From a virus, in IMG/VR virus record IMGVR_UViG_3300035698_002219, positions 1 to 25,040 of that record: a stretch of DNA of 25,040 nt; one strand, 5' to 3'. Made by a program: the position numbers and the translations under genes. The notes below the pieces were generated by a model. It did no database searches. It was given only the letters and a program-made list of their open reading frames with translations, and was not told where the DNA came from. The first letter of the stretch is position 1. Each line of letters opens with the position of its first letter. Of this stretch, positions 7,278-15,892 are shown piece by piece.

Positions 7278-8886
7278 TTTTTATTGCCTCGTCTACTTTG
7301 TCTTTAGGTATATTTCTCTGCTTACCATCAGGTGTCATCATAACAACAAATCCCTCGTTCTTTTCTTTCTGTGGCTTAGGTTTTACTGTACCCTTTAAAT
7401 CACTTTGAGCTGTTGTAACTTGACTAATCCCACCATCTTTAGTTGCTATATGAGTAGGCACATCCTTTACTCCAACTAGTGATGGATACATATTTACAGC
7501 TTCAACATTCCAGATAGATGTTGCTAACTCAGTTATTTCTTTGTTAGTATAGTCTTTATCTAAATCTATTCTTTTCATTAACTCTTCGTTCACATTCATA
7601 AATACTTTGTCCTGTTGCGTTTCTGTTAATTTAGATTTTTTTACTGCATCAAGATTAAAAGCAAAGAATCCTTTAACAGCACTTAGCCCTTTTAAACCAA
7701 CTAAATCTACACCATCTAATTTTGATTGATATATCTTTTGTGTTTGTTTAGCCCACATATCACCATTTTGTTTTCCTAGTCTACCTTCATTCACCGCTAC
7801 AACCATTTCTTTATTAAACATTGCCATATCTTTAAATAAGAGTTCTTCATCACCTTCGTTATCTAGTATTTTGCTATATTGAAGAGCTATTTTATCGTAA
7901 GTAGGTCTATGTAAAATAACTCTTTTCTTTGAATTAGTATTTACAGCTAAGTTAAAGAGCATCTTGATTTGAGATTCCTTGAACAATAGATCACCGTTAT
8001 AATCTTTCATATCTTTTAATGCTATTATTTCACTATAAGTAGGATTATCTTTTCCTGAAGGGTCTATTGATCTTAGAGTAAAGTCCATTAGTACATCATT
8101 TTTTTTAATCGTATCCTGTCGTTTAAGTTCCGTTGTTATAGCCTTTTGTTTTATCAATCCTGCTGTTAATAATGTTTGTCTTTTCTTAGCGTCTACATCT
8201 GCATAGATACCTTCCTCACCTAGCGCCAACTGATCTATCGTGAAATCAAGGTTATTCTCAAACTCGTCATATACGTCCGCATCAATGAACCGAGTACGTT
8301 GTTTTGCTTTCTCTGCTTCACCCTGTGCGGGGGTTAATAACCCTGTACTAACGTGTTCATCTATAAGTAGTCCCATTCCATCTAATATCATTTTTCTAGC
8401 AGGTTGAGAATCAGCTTTTGTATACGCTCCTTCCATAGCATCGAAATTCTCGTACATCTTGACCTGCGAATCTGCCATCTGTCGTTTTCTTAGAGTAGCG
8501 TCTATCCTTGTATTAGCCATTAAAGCTAACCCTTCGTATTCATATTCGTAAGCGTTACGAGCATAAGGAAGTGATATACCTTTGGCAGTCTCAGACTTGA
8601 TTTTAGCAATCTCATCAGTTAAAGTCTTTTTGTCATATACATCTGGTTGGGTCAAAGCTCTCTCTTCCAACTCAGCAAGTCTCTTTGCAGATATAGTCTT
8701 AGCCTCAGTTTTCTCGTTTAGTATCTGTATGTTCTCAAACCTCTGTGCAACTTCTTCGGTTTTCTGCAAGAACGCTTGACTCGCTTCTGCTGTACGAGAG
8801 TTTGCCCCAGGCTGTGTCCTTACTGCCGGAGCTTGTGTTGATAGTTCTGAACCCTGTAACGGATTTCTGCGAGGAATCTTGACCAT
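7252..8886 (-). CDS. Internal virion protein (gp15-like position)
   Basis: A 544-residue hydrophilic, mostly helical protein without signal peptide or membrane segment. The N-terminus (MVKIPRRNPLQGSE) is followed by an Ala/Gln/Glu-rich helical region (about 30-75), as in phage internal core proteins. The C-terminus has VVMMTPDGKQRNIPKDKVD then AIKNGASKVGQ. This 'PDG ... IP ... V..A...GA' pattern recurs at the ends of phage virion proteins. It sits between the gp14-like gene and the two large proteins, where gp15-type ejection proteins lie. The ATG directly follows the upstream stop, with AGGAG before it. The 3' end overlaps the next gene by 26 bases. Confidence 0.65.
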   Translation of the reverse strand: MVKIPRRNPLQGSELSTQAPAVRTQPGANSRTAEASQAFLQKTEEVAQRFENIQILNEKTEAKTISAKRLAELEERALTQPDVYDKKTLTDEIAKIKSETAKGISLPYARNAYEYEYEGLALMANTRIDATLRKRQMADSQVKMYENFDAMEGAYTKADSQPARKMILDGMGLLIDEHVSTGLLTPAQGEAEKAKQRTRFIDADVYDEFENNLDFTIDQLALGEEGIYADVDAKKRQTLLTAGLIKQKAITTELKRQDTIKKNDVLMDFTLRSIDPSGKDNPTYSEIIALKDMKDYNGDLLFKESQIKMLFNLAVNTNSKKRVILHRPTYDKIALQYSKILDNEGDEELLFKDMAMFNKEMVVAVNEGRLGKQNGDMWAKQTQKIYQSKLDGVDLVGLKGLSAVKGFFAFNLDAVKKSKLTETQQDKVFMNVNEELMKRIDLDKDYTNKEITELATSIWNVEAVNMYPSLVGVKDVPTHIATKDGGISQVTTAQSDLKGTVKPKPQKEKNEGFVVMMTPDGKQRNIPKDKVDEAIKNGASKVGQ

Positions 8887-9438
8887 TTATGCTCCTATAG
8901 TTATATTGTGACCTTTTGCACTAAAGGTTTCCCCAGCAGTAGACGCCGTGGAATCTCCTATTTTCTTATTCTTTCCCGGCACACTATACTTCTCTCCGTA
9001 TTTGGCTACTGAACTTAGTACGGTCTGTGAAGCTCTCAGGTTAGCTGCTGTGCTTCTGTCTCTGCCCTCTGCTCTATCTGCGTCTGCTTGACTCTGAAAC
9101 GCACTAGCACCCATCCTAGCGTTAATCTTGTCTATCGCTATATCAAGTTCCGCATCAGCTATGTCGTTCTGAACAACATCTATTGCACTACCTGAGAAAG
9201 TCACACCTGATTTAGCATACAATGCTACCTGTTCGCCTGTTAAATTACGCATAGCTTTACGTTTCTTGAACTCGTTTAGCTTCTGCTGTTCAGTAACCAG
9301 TACGCCTTGAGTCTCAGCTATCGTAGCGTTTAAATCAGCTTGTGCCTTATCTGCTTTACCTTGTGCATACTGTGATACCCCTTTGCCAATTCCAGATATC
9401 AAGCCTGATGCCGCCATTGATCCTGCTCCGACTGTCAT
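8887..9438 (-). CDS. Internal virion protein, gp14-like
   Basis: A 183-residue Ala/Gln-rich protein. It starts with a Gly/Ala/Ser apolar segment (MTVGAGSMAASGLISGIGKG). A helical part follows with KADKAQADLNATIAETQG, then a central YAKSGVTFSGSAIDVVQNDIADAELD. This layout (apolar N-terminus, Gln-rich helix, 'SGV..SGS...V' motif, acidic helix) is that of T7 gp14-type internal core proteins, which form the first part of the ejection channel through the outer membrane. It begins inside the nozzle gene's stop (ATGA overlap) and is followed immediately by the gp15-like gene. Confidence 0.75.
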   Translation of the reverse strand: MTVGAGSMAASGLISGIGKGVSQYAQGKADKAQADLNATIAETQGVLVTEQQKLNEFKKRKAMRNLTGEQVALYAKSGVTFSGSAIDVVQNDIADAELDIAIDKINARMGASAFQSQADADRAEGRDRSTAANLRASQTVLSSVAKYGEKYSVPGKNKKIGDSTASTAGETFSAKGHNITIGA

Positions 9439-12400
9439 TTTTCCGATACCTCCGATTTGACTACTACACCCAGTACATTCAATGGATTCGGTTTGTCCTG
9501 TCTTATAATTAACTCACCATCTTTACTCCACCATGTCTGAAAAAACTTCTCTAAATCTTTTGTTTGTAATGCTGTTACTACTTCAGAGTTTGTATCCCCG
9601 AAATTCACCGTGTCAAGCGTATCTTCAGTTAACCCTACTTTCATGCTTAAACTTCTGTCTACTCGTATTGTCGATAAGTATATTCTTCTGTTCTTCGTCT
9701 GGCCTGTACCTGTAGCACTACCGTCAGAGAACTTGAGTAGTTGTATCGTACCGTCATAAGGTAGCCCTGTATGGGTTACTGCCGCTTTAGTTGTTAGCAA
9801 TATAGCACCACTTGATACCGTAAAAGTTTCTGTCAACGCTACTCCGTCTGCTTGTACCTCAACCGTCTCGGTTTCAAGATGCAATAGTCCAGTTACCCCT
9901 GTTGACATCTCCCTGATTTCACCATCAGAAATATAAGTAGTATAATCACTTCCGTCAACATCTTCAGAATCAGTAGATATTTTGTATTTAATGTAATCCC
10001 AGTAGACCACTCCACCTCTATTAGCACCAGGGTTGGTATCTCCTAAAAGAATATATTTGTTTGCTGTAGCACTATCTAGAGTTCCTGTTATTCTACTCAC
10101 ACCATCAACAAGGACTGTTAATGAGGTACCCTTGACTACTATCTCATATACATGATAAGCATCCGTTGTATCCATAGTGTAAGTCTGTGTTGATTCTGCT
10201 AGATAAGCTGCATTAACATTGATTTCATCATTCTTAATAAACAAAAGAAAACCATAAGCTCCATCCCGTACTTGTATATCCGCAGCTCTAGTCGATCCAT
10301 AGGTTACAACTTTTAGTCTAACGGCTATAGTATATCCTTTAGAATTATCCACATCGTCATGGAATGGATCACCAGTAACATTATGAGCATAATAAGCCCT
10401 ATCTGTAGCGGCTGTAGTAGAAGATGTCTGAGTAGCACGATATCCATTAAGAGCATCCCCATCAGCAACCCGTGTCCATGCACCTATACCTGCCGTTGTT
10501 TTGTGCCACGGATAAGCTTCGCTAGAATCATCAGGAAGTGCTGTCAGATTGTTACTCTCTACATCCCAAGGTAGGCTATTTACAGTCTTTAACTCAAAAG
10601 TATCAGCCGTTTTACTAGCTACAATATATTCGTTACCGTTAAGTTCTGTCATACCCACTACGTTATCTATCTTTATCTGATCCCCGTCACTTAGACCATG
10701 CGTGCCAGCGGTTACTACTACTGGATCTGCCGCTGTTGCCGCTGTCATAGTAATAGCTGTGTCCCTTGTAACAGAGCTATCAAGCCTTATAGCGTCCCAA
10801 TCATCATCAAAATCTTCTGGTGTAAAGAACTCTATAAACCGTTTAGTCGTACCGCCTATAGTCCTATTAACAACTACCCATATCTGGTCAGCTTCGTCTT
10901 GCTTAGGGATAACCGCTACAGATTCAAACTTCCCTGCTTGTGTTGAATCTGTGCCAGCTTGAAGCCTACACCATCCTGTAACCTCTTGCTCTGGATTCCG
11001 TGTCAGTACCGCCATAATGCCATCGTCACGCACACACCACATCCTATCGTTAGGTGCTTGCTGATAATCTATATCTACCGCACCGTCACCGTCTTTGATT
11101 ATATGCGCGGCTAATAGGTTCATATCCCTAGCCATATTCGTATCTGAATTGAAATCGTAACTTATCTCTCTAAGCTTGTTAAGATTCCTTTGGATGTAAT
11201 AGATAAACGAGCTTAATCTTTTAGGTGCTAATGACGCTACCCCATAATTAGTATCTCTTGTTATCTGTATAGAATCAGGTGTAATCGGAGCTTCACTTGC
11301 ACCGCTTGCACTAAATGTTCCACCGCTTGTACCTATAGTTAGATTCCTTCTACCTGACATGAGCCAATTTATAGCATTTCTTTCTTCGGTAGCTATCTCA
11401 AAAGTTACGGCATCATCGTCAGCTTCTGTACCCTTATCAAAACTATCATAAGCGTTTACTGCGCTACCCCATATCTTCTGAGGCTCATGTGTAGTTCCAC
11501 CATAATAAAGTCTACCGTCATGGAACGCTACTGCCGAAGGATAACCTCTGACGCCGCTAAACGCACCTTCTGCCCAGTCTGTTGTAGCCGAAGATTGTTC
11601 CAAATCTCCTGCCGTTCCGTCTGGTTCAGCTTGTACATCTGCAACTGCATTAGTGGCATCAGTCACGGTAGTTATCTTAACCACACCGCTCTTTATTTTC
11701 CATAGCGAACCTACATGACCAGCCTCAAAAGTATTTGATGACGCTACAACATCTATACCTGTACCCGTACCGTTACTAGGAGCTAATGTTACCGCTGTAA
11801 TATTGTCATCCAGAAACGGGCCTCTAACAATATCAGCCGCCGCTATAGCAAAGGCTGTTGCGCTTGTCCGTGTAAGTTTCTGTACGGCATAACTGCTATG
11901 TGTTAAATACTTAACATCGTTTCTATGTGCTTGCATTATGCTGAATATGTCAGCTTCTAAATACGTTGTTGTTACGTCAGTTGACGTTAATGTTGTCTGC
12001 ATAACGAGCCGTCTGACAGACATCTGCGTTCCGCCATAGTTGTCAGCGAACTTGAAAGCATAATATCTGTAAGCAGTAGAGTTGGTTATCTCAATATATT
12101 TAGGGTCTGCTACGTCTGCTGAAGAGTGTTGCTCAAATGTTCCACTTGCCGCTGTTATCTGTGTCCAGTTCGTATCTGTTCCATAAGTCAACTCTGCAAA
12201 TGCCGCCGCTGTATTAGAACCCCATATAGTAAAAGTCTTTGCTCCAGGAGTCGAATCAGAACCGTTTATACCATTCTCGTAATATATCCTAGTAGCTACC
12301 TTTGCGGAACCTAAATCAATATGAAATCTCTGGTCAGTAGTTGCCGCATCAGACCGCCATGCGTTACCAGCCCATGTTCCAGTCAAACTCTTAGTTGGAT

Positions 12401-12797
12401 CAGTAGCGTAATAAGGCCAGTAATCCGTGCTTATTTTAGTCGTGGCTTTTACATAAGTGTCGCTTTGTGCCGTTGGATATACTGAAGTGAACTGCGTGAC
12501 ATTAACTAACGTAGCGTCATTAGAGTATACTCGTATATATAAGTGGCCTATCTCCAAAACATAATCTTGGTCAGCACTATACTGGAACGGCATCAACCTT
12601 GACGCTTTAGTAGAATCACTAGTCTCTGCGACATACCTCGTGCCAGTACGGAAGAACCCTCCACCTAGCTGATTGACAATGAAGTTCAGCATTACCTTCG
12701 CACTATTGGCGAACTTTGCTAAATCCCATCTGCCGTAAGCTTCTGGTGATATCTCTCCGTTGGAGAAATTCGACTGAGATGTTGTTACTTTGGGCAT
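9435..12797 (-). CDS. Tail nozzle / tail tubular protein B-like, with sugar-binding-type domain insertions
   Basis: A 1120-residue protein whose N-terminus (SNFSNGEISPEAYGRWDLAKF, NQLGGGFFRTGTRYVAE, MPFQYSADQDYVLEIG) is typical of phage tail nozzle (gp12-like) proteins. Two extra modules interrupt it. Residues about 112-270 look like a discoidin/F5-8 type C domain (AWRSDAATTDQRFHIDLGSA, KTFTIWGSNTAAAF, YRYYAFKF). Residues about 776-945 look like a LamG/concanavalin-type domain (YTIAVRLKV, YHVYEIVVKG, LTVLVDGVSR, YWDYIKYK). Between them, about 680-740 resembles the FCCH-like module seen in such proteins (GLSDGDQIKIDNVVGM, TADTFELK). A gp12-like nozzle is usually near 800 residues, so the extra length equals the insertions. 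AAGGAG precedes the ATG. The insertions probably face outward and could bind cell-surface glycans. Confidence 0.82.
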   Translation of the reverse strand: MPKVTTSQSNFSNGEISPEAYGRWDLAKFANSAKVMLNFIVNQLGGGFFRTGTRYVAETSDSTKASRLMPFQYSADQDYVLEIGHLYIRVYSNDATLVNVTQFTSVYPTAQSDTYVKATTKISTDYWPYYATDPTKSLTGTWAGNAWRSDAATTDQRFHIDLGSAKVATRIYYENGINGSDSTPGAKTFTIWGSNTAAAFAELTYGTDTNWTQITAASGTFEQHSSADVADPKYIEITNSTAYRYYAFKFADNYGGTQMSVRRLVMQTTLTSTDVTTTYLEADIFSIMQAHRNDVKYLTHSSYAVQKLTRTSATAFAIAAADIVRGPFLDDNITAVTLAPSNGTGTGIDVVASSNTFEAGHVGSLWKIKSGVVKITTVTDATNAVADVQAEPDGTAGDLEQSSATTDWAEGAFSGVRGYPSAVAFHDGRLYYGGTTHEPQKIWGSAVNAYDSFDKGTEADDDAVTFEIATEERNAINWLMSGRRNLTIGTSGGTFSASGASEAPITPDSIQITRDTNYGVASLAPKRLSSFIYYIQRNLNKLREISYDFNSDTNMARDMNLLAAHIIKDGDGAVDIDYQQAPNDRMWCVRDDGIMAVLTRNPEQEVTGWCRLQAGTDSTQAGKFESVAVIPKQDEADQIWVVVNRTIGGTTKRFIEFFTPEDFDDDWDAIRLDSSVTRDTAITMTAATAADPVVVTAGTHGLSDGDQIKIDNVVGMTELNGNEYIVASKTADTFELKTVNSLPWDVESNNLTALPDDSSEAYPWHKTTAGIGAWTRVADGDALNGYRATQTSSTTAATDRAYYAHNVTGDPFHDDVDNSKGYTIAVRLKVVTYGSTRAADIQVRDGAYGFLLFIKNDEINVNAAYLAESTQTYTMDTTDAYHVYEIVVKGTSLTVLVDGVSRITGTLDSATANKYILLGDTNPGANRGGVVYWDYIKYKISTDSEDVDGSDYTTYISDGEIREMSTGVTGLLHLETETVEVQADGVALTETFTVSSGAILLTTKAAVTHTGLPYDGTIQLLKFSDGSATGTGQTKNRRIYLSTIRVDRSLSMKVGLTEDTLDTVNFGDTNSEVVTALQTKDLEKFFQTWWSKDGELIIRQDKPNPLNVLGVVVKSEVSEK

Positions 12798-12809
12798 TTT
12801 AACTCCTTA

Positions 12810-13718
12810 TTAATACGGATGCCAAACACCATCATTTGACGTTCCGTATATATACGATGATCCTAACTGTCTTGCTACTATCCATTCATCTGCTCTTGCT
12901 TCACGGGGCGAACCCTGTGTAGAATCAGAAAATACAGCTTTGGGTAATGTAACACTTTCAAATTTCTGTAACAATTTCTCTGCTTTAGTAGCACTATTCG
13001 TTAACGAGAAACATATCTCCGAAGCTATCTTACCAGCTAATGCATCTCTAAACTGTGATGTATATGACGATGGTGTATCGAGACTATATGTGTATATTAT
13101 TTTCAAATCATCTACGTTAGATAAGATACGTAATTCCTCTACTTTTATCCTAGCTAGTCTATTAGAGAACATATTGACTTCAAGCAAATCTGTAGGACGA
13201 TAGAATATATAGCTCATCCCATCTTCTGTAAAATTAAGCACTTCTGATAATATCCAATATACCGATGTTAAGTCAGTAGCAAACGTCCCTGCTGTATGTG
13301 CTGTAAGACAAGTATAATTAAGCCCTGAACTATACACCTGATCGCCTTTAGCGTAGCCTGTAGCAGTCACCCAAGTCAACTTGACTTCCCAATCAAGTGC
13401 CGCTAACTCTACAGAAAACGTAACTGACGTATTCGCTATAAGACAGTTATAAACTACATCGTTATAAAAGACAGTATCACCTACTGCATAAGACGTAGCC
13501 GTTTCCCATAAATCAACGTCAGGATGCGTCATATCAATAAGCTCTGCACGTTTCTGCGCAAATGTCCAGGGATGTTCCATAAGCATAGAATCACGACAAT
13601 CATCATAGACATCTGTAACAAGTCGTTGCTCTTCAACATCATCGGCTACAGTAGATAATCTTCTAGAACCGCATAGAGATAATGTTTTATTGTAAATTGT
13701 TAATTTCGTTACTGCCAT
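12810..13718 (-). CDS. Tail adaptor / tail tubular protein A-like, with two CBM-like repeats
   Basis: A 302-residue protein beginning MAVTKLTIYNKTLSLCGSRRL, with CRDSMLMEHPWTFAQKRAEL at 41-60, both typical of gp11-like adaptors that join portal and nozzle. Inserted after residue 70 are two tandem repeats (71-111 and 116-156) of the form W-x2-A-x2-YA-x-GD-x-V ... Y-x-C-x2-A-x-T-x2-TF ... L-x4-W, resembling carbohydrate-binding modules of the CBM5/12 (chitin-binding-like) type. The conserved adaptor fold resumes with DGMSYIFYRPTDLLEVN and IIYTYSLDT. I chose this ATG over one ten codons upstream because AGGAG lies eight bases before it. The gene starts 32 bases inside the end of the Wzy-like gene. 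Adaptor identity is firm; sugar binding is inferred. Confidence 0.82.
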   Translation of the reverse strand: MAVTKLTIYNKTLSLCGSRRLSTVADDVEEQRLVTDVYDDCRDSMLMEHPWTFAQKRAELIDMTHPDVDLWETATSYAVGDTVFYNDVVYNCLIANTSVTFSVELAALDWEVKLTWVTATGYAKGDQVYSSGLNYTCLTAHTAGTFATDLTSVYWILSEVLNFTEDGMSYIFYRPTDLLEVNMFSNRLARIKVEELRILSNVDDLKIIYTYSLDTPSSYTSQFRDALAGKIASEICFSLTNSATKAEKLLQKFESVTLPKAVFSDSTQGSPREARADEWIVARQLGSSYIYGTSNDGVWHPY

Positions 13719-14862
13719 GTTCCACACTCCTGTTATGCAAAAGACCAACTAGAACTGCTGTGAATAGACAAAATGGACCCATCTGCCAAACAAACATACC
13801 TCCAGCACTTACAGCCACACATGTAAAACTGCTCAGTAAAGCAGTACGATACTCATTCTTAAGGAAATTCATCTTATAGATATACCCTATTGCCATCAGT
13901 AACATAATCAATCCTATAATCCCACAATTGTATGTCCACTCAAGATACTCGTTATGTGCCTCGTAAACTTTATTCCTGTGTATAATATGAAAGGTATAAT
14001 AGAAGCTTCCTAGCCCCCTGCCCGTTAAAGGGTACTTGCCAAACTCTTTGCCATCTTCCATATCTCTATCTGAGATAGGTGCGTTAATATCCTCAATTAC
14101 CTGTACCCATGCGTCAAACCTACCAGAACTTGTAACGTAGTCGGGTTTATAGTGCTTCAGGGCTACCACACCGCTACTTATCACTATAAGGCATACAATC
14201 ACACTAACTAATTGTTTTCGTCCCTTACAAGCGAAGTAGAACGCTAAACTCACTATCATCGCTCCGATACCGACTTGGCTCTGTATTACCAGTACAGCGA
14301 CTATTATTGTGAGTGCCATAGCCTTTTTCTTGAGATAAAACGCTAAAGGTACTATCATCGCTATAAATGGCCCAACAAATGCCGGATGTCCTAATGTACC
14401 CGAATAGTTCCATTGTTCGTGAAACATACCGTTTGATTTAAAAAACTGGTCAAGGTTTAAGCCTTGAAATAGAGTGAACCCTGCCATGATAGTCCCTACC
14501 CATACCATAACAGTTAAAATTGTTTTAACCTTGAAATCTTTACCTAGGCTGGATATCGCTACAATACCAAGTAAATACGCTAGAATATAGCAGAAAGGTT
14601 TCCAACTCCAGAACTGCATTAACTGCATCCCGAATAAATCTACTCCACTTGAAGGTGATAGCATTATGTTCAGCCATACGAACCCAACAAGTATCAATGC
14701 CCATTTGTTGCTGAACTGTTTTATTTCGCCCTTATATAGTGATAACAGCCCCAATGCTAACATAGTCGCAAACGCTAAAGCACTCTTAAGCTCACGGATA
14801 TCTTGGCTTTTTATGCTTACGAAAGGTACTATAATTAGCATCAAGGCTATTATCTTTTCCAT
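13687..14862 (-). CDS. O-antigen ligase/polymerase-like membrane protein (Wzy_C/WaaL type)
   Basis: A 391-residue protein with about ten transmembrane segments. A long extracytoplasmic loop carries the family hallmarks: GRFDAW (247-252), PLTGRGLGSF (278-287) and AHNEYLEW (302-309), followed by a Cys-Gly-Ile-Ile-Gly membrane segment. GTLGHPAFVGPF (155-166) is also typical. Known members polymerise O-antigen repeats or ligate glycan to lipid A core or protein, using undecaprenyl-linked donors at the periplasmic face. AAGGAG lies just before the ATG, and the 3' end overlaps the tail adaptor gene by 32 bases. It is fully embedded in the virion operon, not in a separate moron cassette with its own promoter. 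Ligase and polymerase cannot be told apart by eye. A role in changing the host surface is inference. Confidence 0.85.
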   Translation of the reverse strand: MEKIIALMLIIVPFVSIKSQDIRELKSALAFATMLALGLLSLYKGEIKQFSNKWALILVGFVWLNIMLSPSSGVDLFGMQLMQFWSWKPFCYILAYLLGIVAISSLGKDFKVKTILTVMVWVGTIMAGFTLFQGLNLDQFFKSNGMFHEQWNYSGTLGHPAFVGPFIAMIVPLAFYLKKKAMALTIIVAVLVIQSQVGIGAMIVSLAFYFACKGRKQLVSVIVCLIVISSGVVALKHYKPDYVTSSGRFDAWVQVIEDINAPISDRDMEDGKEFGKYPLTGRGLGSFYYTFHIIHRNKVYEAHNEYLEWTYNCGIIGLIMLLMAIGYIYKMNFLKNEYRTALLSSFTCVAVSAGGMFVWQMGPFCLFTAVLVGLLHNRSVEHGSNEINNLQ

Positions 14863-14870
14863 GTTACTCC

Positions 14871-15422
14871 TTATCCAGCATTAGACCAAGCTCCAGAGCC
14901 TATACCTGGCTTGATTGATTCAACATACCAATCTCCACCAAATGCTCTGAGTGTTATTACCGGATAACTGTCTGCATACGATCCTGTGATACTTTCACCA
15001 ACTGCCATGCTAGTTGACAAGAATATAATAGCATCGTCCTGTGGCTCTATATTCATGTCAGGTGGTGTTGCTCCACCTTTAGCTACGCCAGTCATAAAGG
15101 TGAAATATACACCGTCATGCGTTGTCGCTGTGATAGATGGCAAAACAAACGACCTACTACCCGTAGGTACTCCCGTTGCAACAAAAGTCGTTCCTGACTC
15201 AGAAACTTCAATTGTATCTGGAGTAGCGGATTCTTCCGATATCCGTTCACCGATCTTTACTTCCTGTACTGCCGTATAAGGGTCACCTATATCAACATTC
15301 CCGGTGAAGTTCAAATCCATCGCTGAATCTGTCCTTACACCCTGATCCCTTACACCTACACTTGCAAAAGCCATGCTACACGCAAAGACCAATGCAAGAG
15401 TCATTACAAATAACTTTTTCAT
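14871..15422 (-). CDS. Secreted protein with Sec signal peptide, unknown function
   Basis: The 183-residue product starts with a textbook signal peptide: MKK, then LFVMTLALVFACSM, with a likely cleavage after AFA (residue 20). The mature part is Ser/Thr/Gly-rich and beta-type, ending with YPVITLRAFGGDWYVESIKP and GIGSGAWSNAG. I chose this ATG because GGAGG lies just upstream. An upstream in-frame ATG would lie inside the preceding gene and bury the signal peptide. It follows the decoration-like genes and precedes the Wzy-like gene by eight bases. A signal peptide is unexpected in a virion operon. The protein is probably exported to the periplasm or surface, perhaps acting with its membrane neighbour. 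The C-terminal sequence also resembles small beta domains in phage structural proteins, so a virion role is not excluded. Confidence 0.8.
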   Translation of the reverse strand: MKKLFVMTLALVFACSMAFASVGVRDQGVRTDSAMDLNFTGNVDIGDPYTAVQEVKIGERISEESATPDTIEVSESGTTFVATGVPTGSRSFVLPSITATTHDGVYFTFMTGVAKGGATPPDMNIEPQDDAIIFLSTSMAVGESITGSYADSYPVITLRAFGGDWYVESIKPGIGSGAWSNAG

Positions 15423-15432
15423 AACTTCCTCC

Positions 15433-15882
15433 TTAATCCTTAGTGTAAAACACAACCATGTTGATCGTACCAGTAGTACCTGACGTTGACGCACCAGTAG
15501 TGATAGTGATCTGATTGTCAGGCGTTGCGGCCGTAGTCATATCAACTTCATAACCTAAACCGTCTGGTTTGTTCAACCGTGTAGTTACCGACCCATCACC
15601 GTGATTGGTCGCAGAAATGTATCTATCCGGATCTTCTAAATCCCCTACGGCAAGCGTTGTTGATGACCCACCGATGTCATCCGTACTCAGGATAACTTCA
15701 AGGATTTTAGAACCTAATGGCAGTTCTGGCCCCATCTCAATCACCGTGCCAGAAACCGTTGAAGATACTTCATACTGGTCAAAAAAGCATTTTACTCGAC
15801 CATCTAAATACCCTTGCTCGAATTTGTTGCTTAGTCCACCAGCGTCTATTAGTGTCTTATTAACACCTTTTACAGTTGCCAT
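15433..15882 (-). CDS. Capsid decoration-like protein, paralogue 2
   Basis: A 149-residue beta-rich protein beginning MATVKGVNKTLIDAGGLSNK, with GYLDGRVKCFFDQYE, GPELPLGSKILEVILSTDD, DPDRYISATNHG, PDGLGYEVDMTT and a C-terminal FYTKD. It is about two thirds identical by eye to its upstream neighbour and clearly arose by tandem duplication. Small abundant proteins encoded directly after the major capsid protein are often head decoration proteins or head fibres, so that role is inferred. The sequence has no diagnostic motif. GAGGAGGG precedes the ATG. Compared with its twin it has a Cys (VKCFF) and a longer Ser/Thr/Gly-rich segment before the C-terminus (GASTSGTTGT). Confidence 0.7.
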   Translation of the reverse strand: MATVKGVNKTLIDAGGLSNKFEQGYLDGRVKCFFDQYEVSSTVSGTVIEMGPELPLGSKILEVILSTDDIGGSSTTLAVGDLEDPDRYISATNHGDGSVTTRLNKPDGLGYEVDMTTAATPDNQITITTGASTSGTTGTINMVVFYTKD

Positions 15883-15892
15883 AATACCCTCC

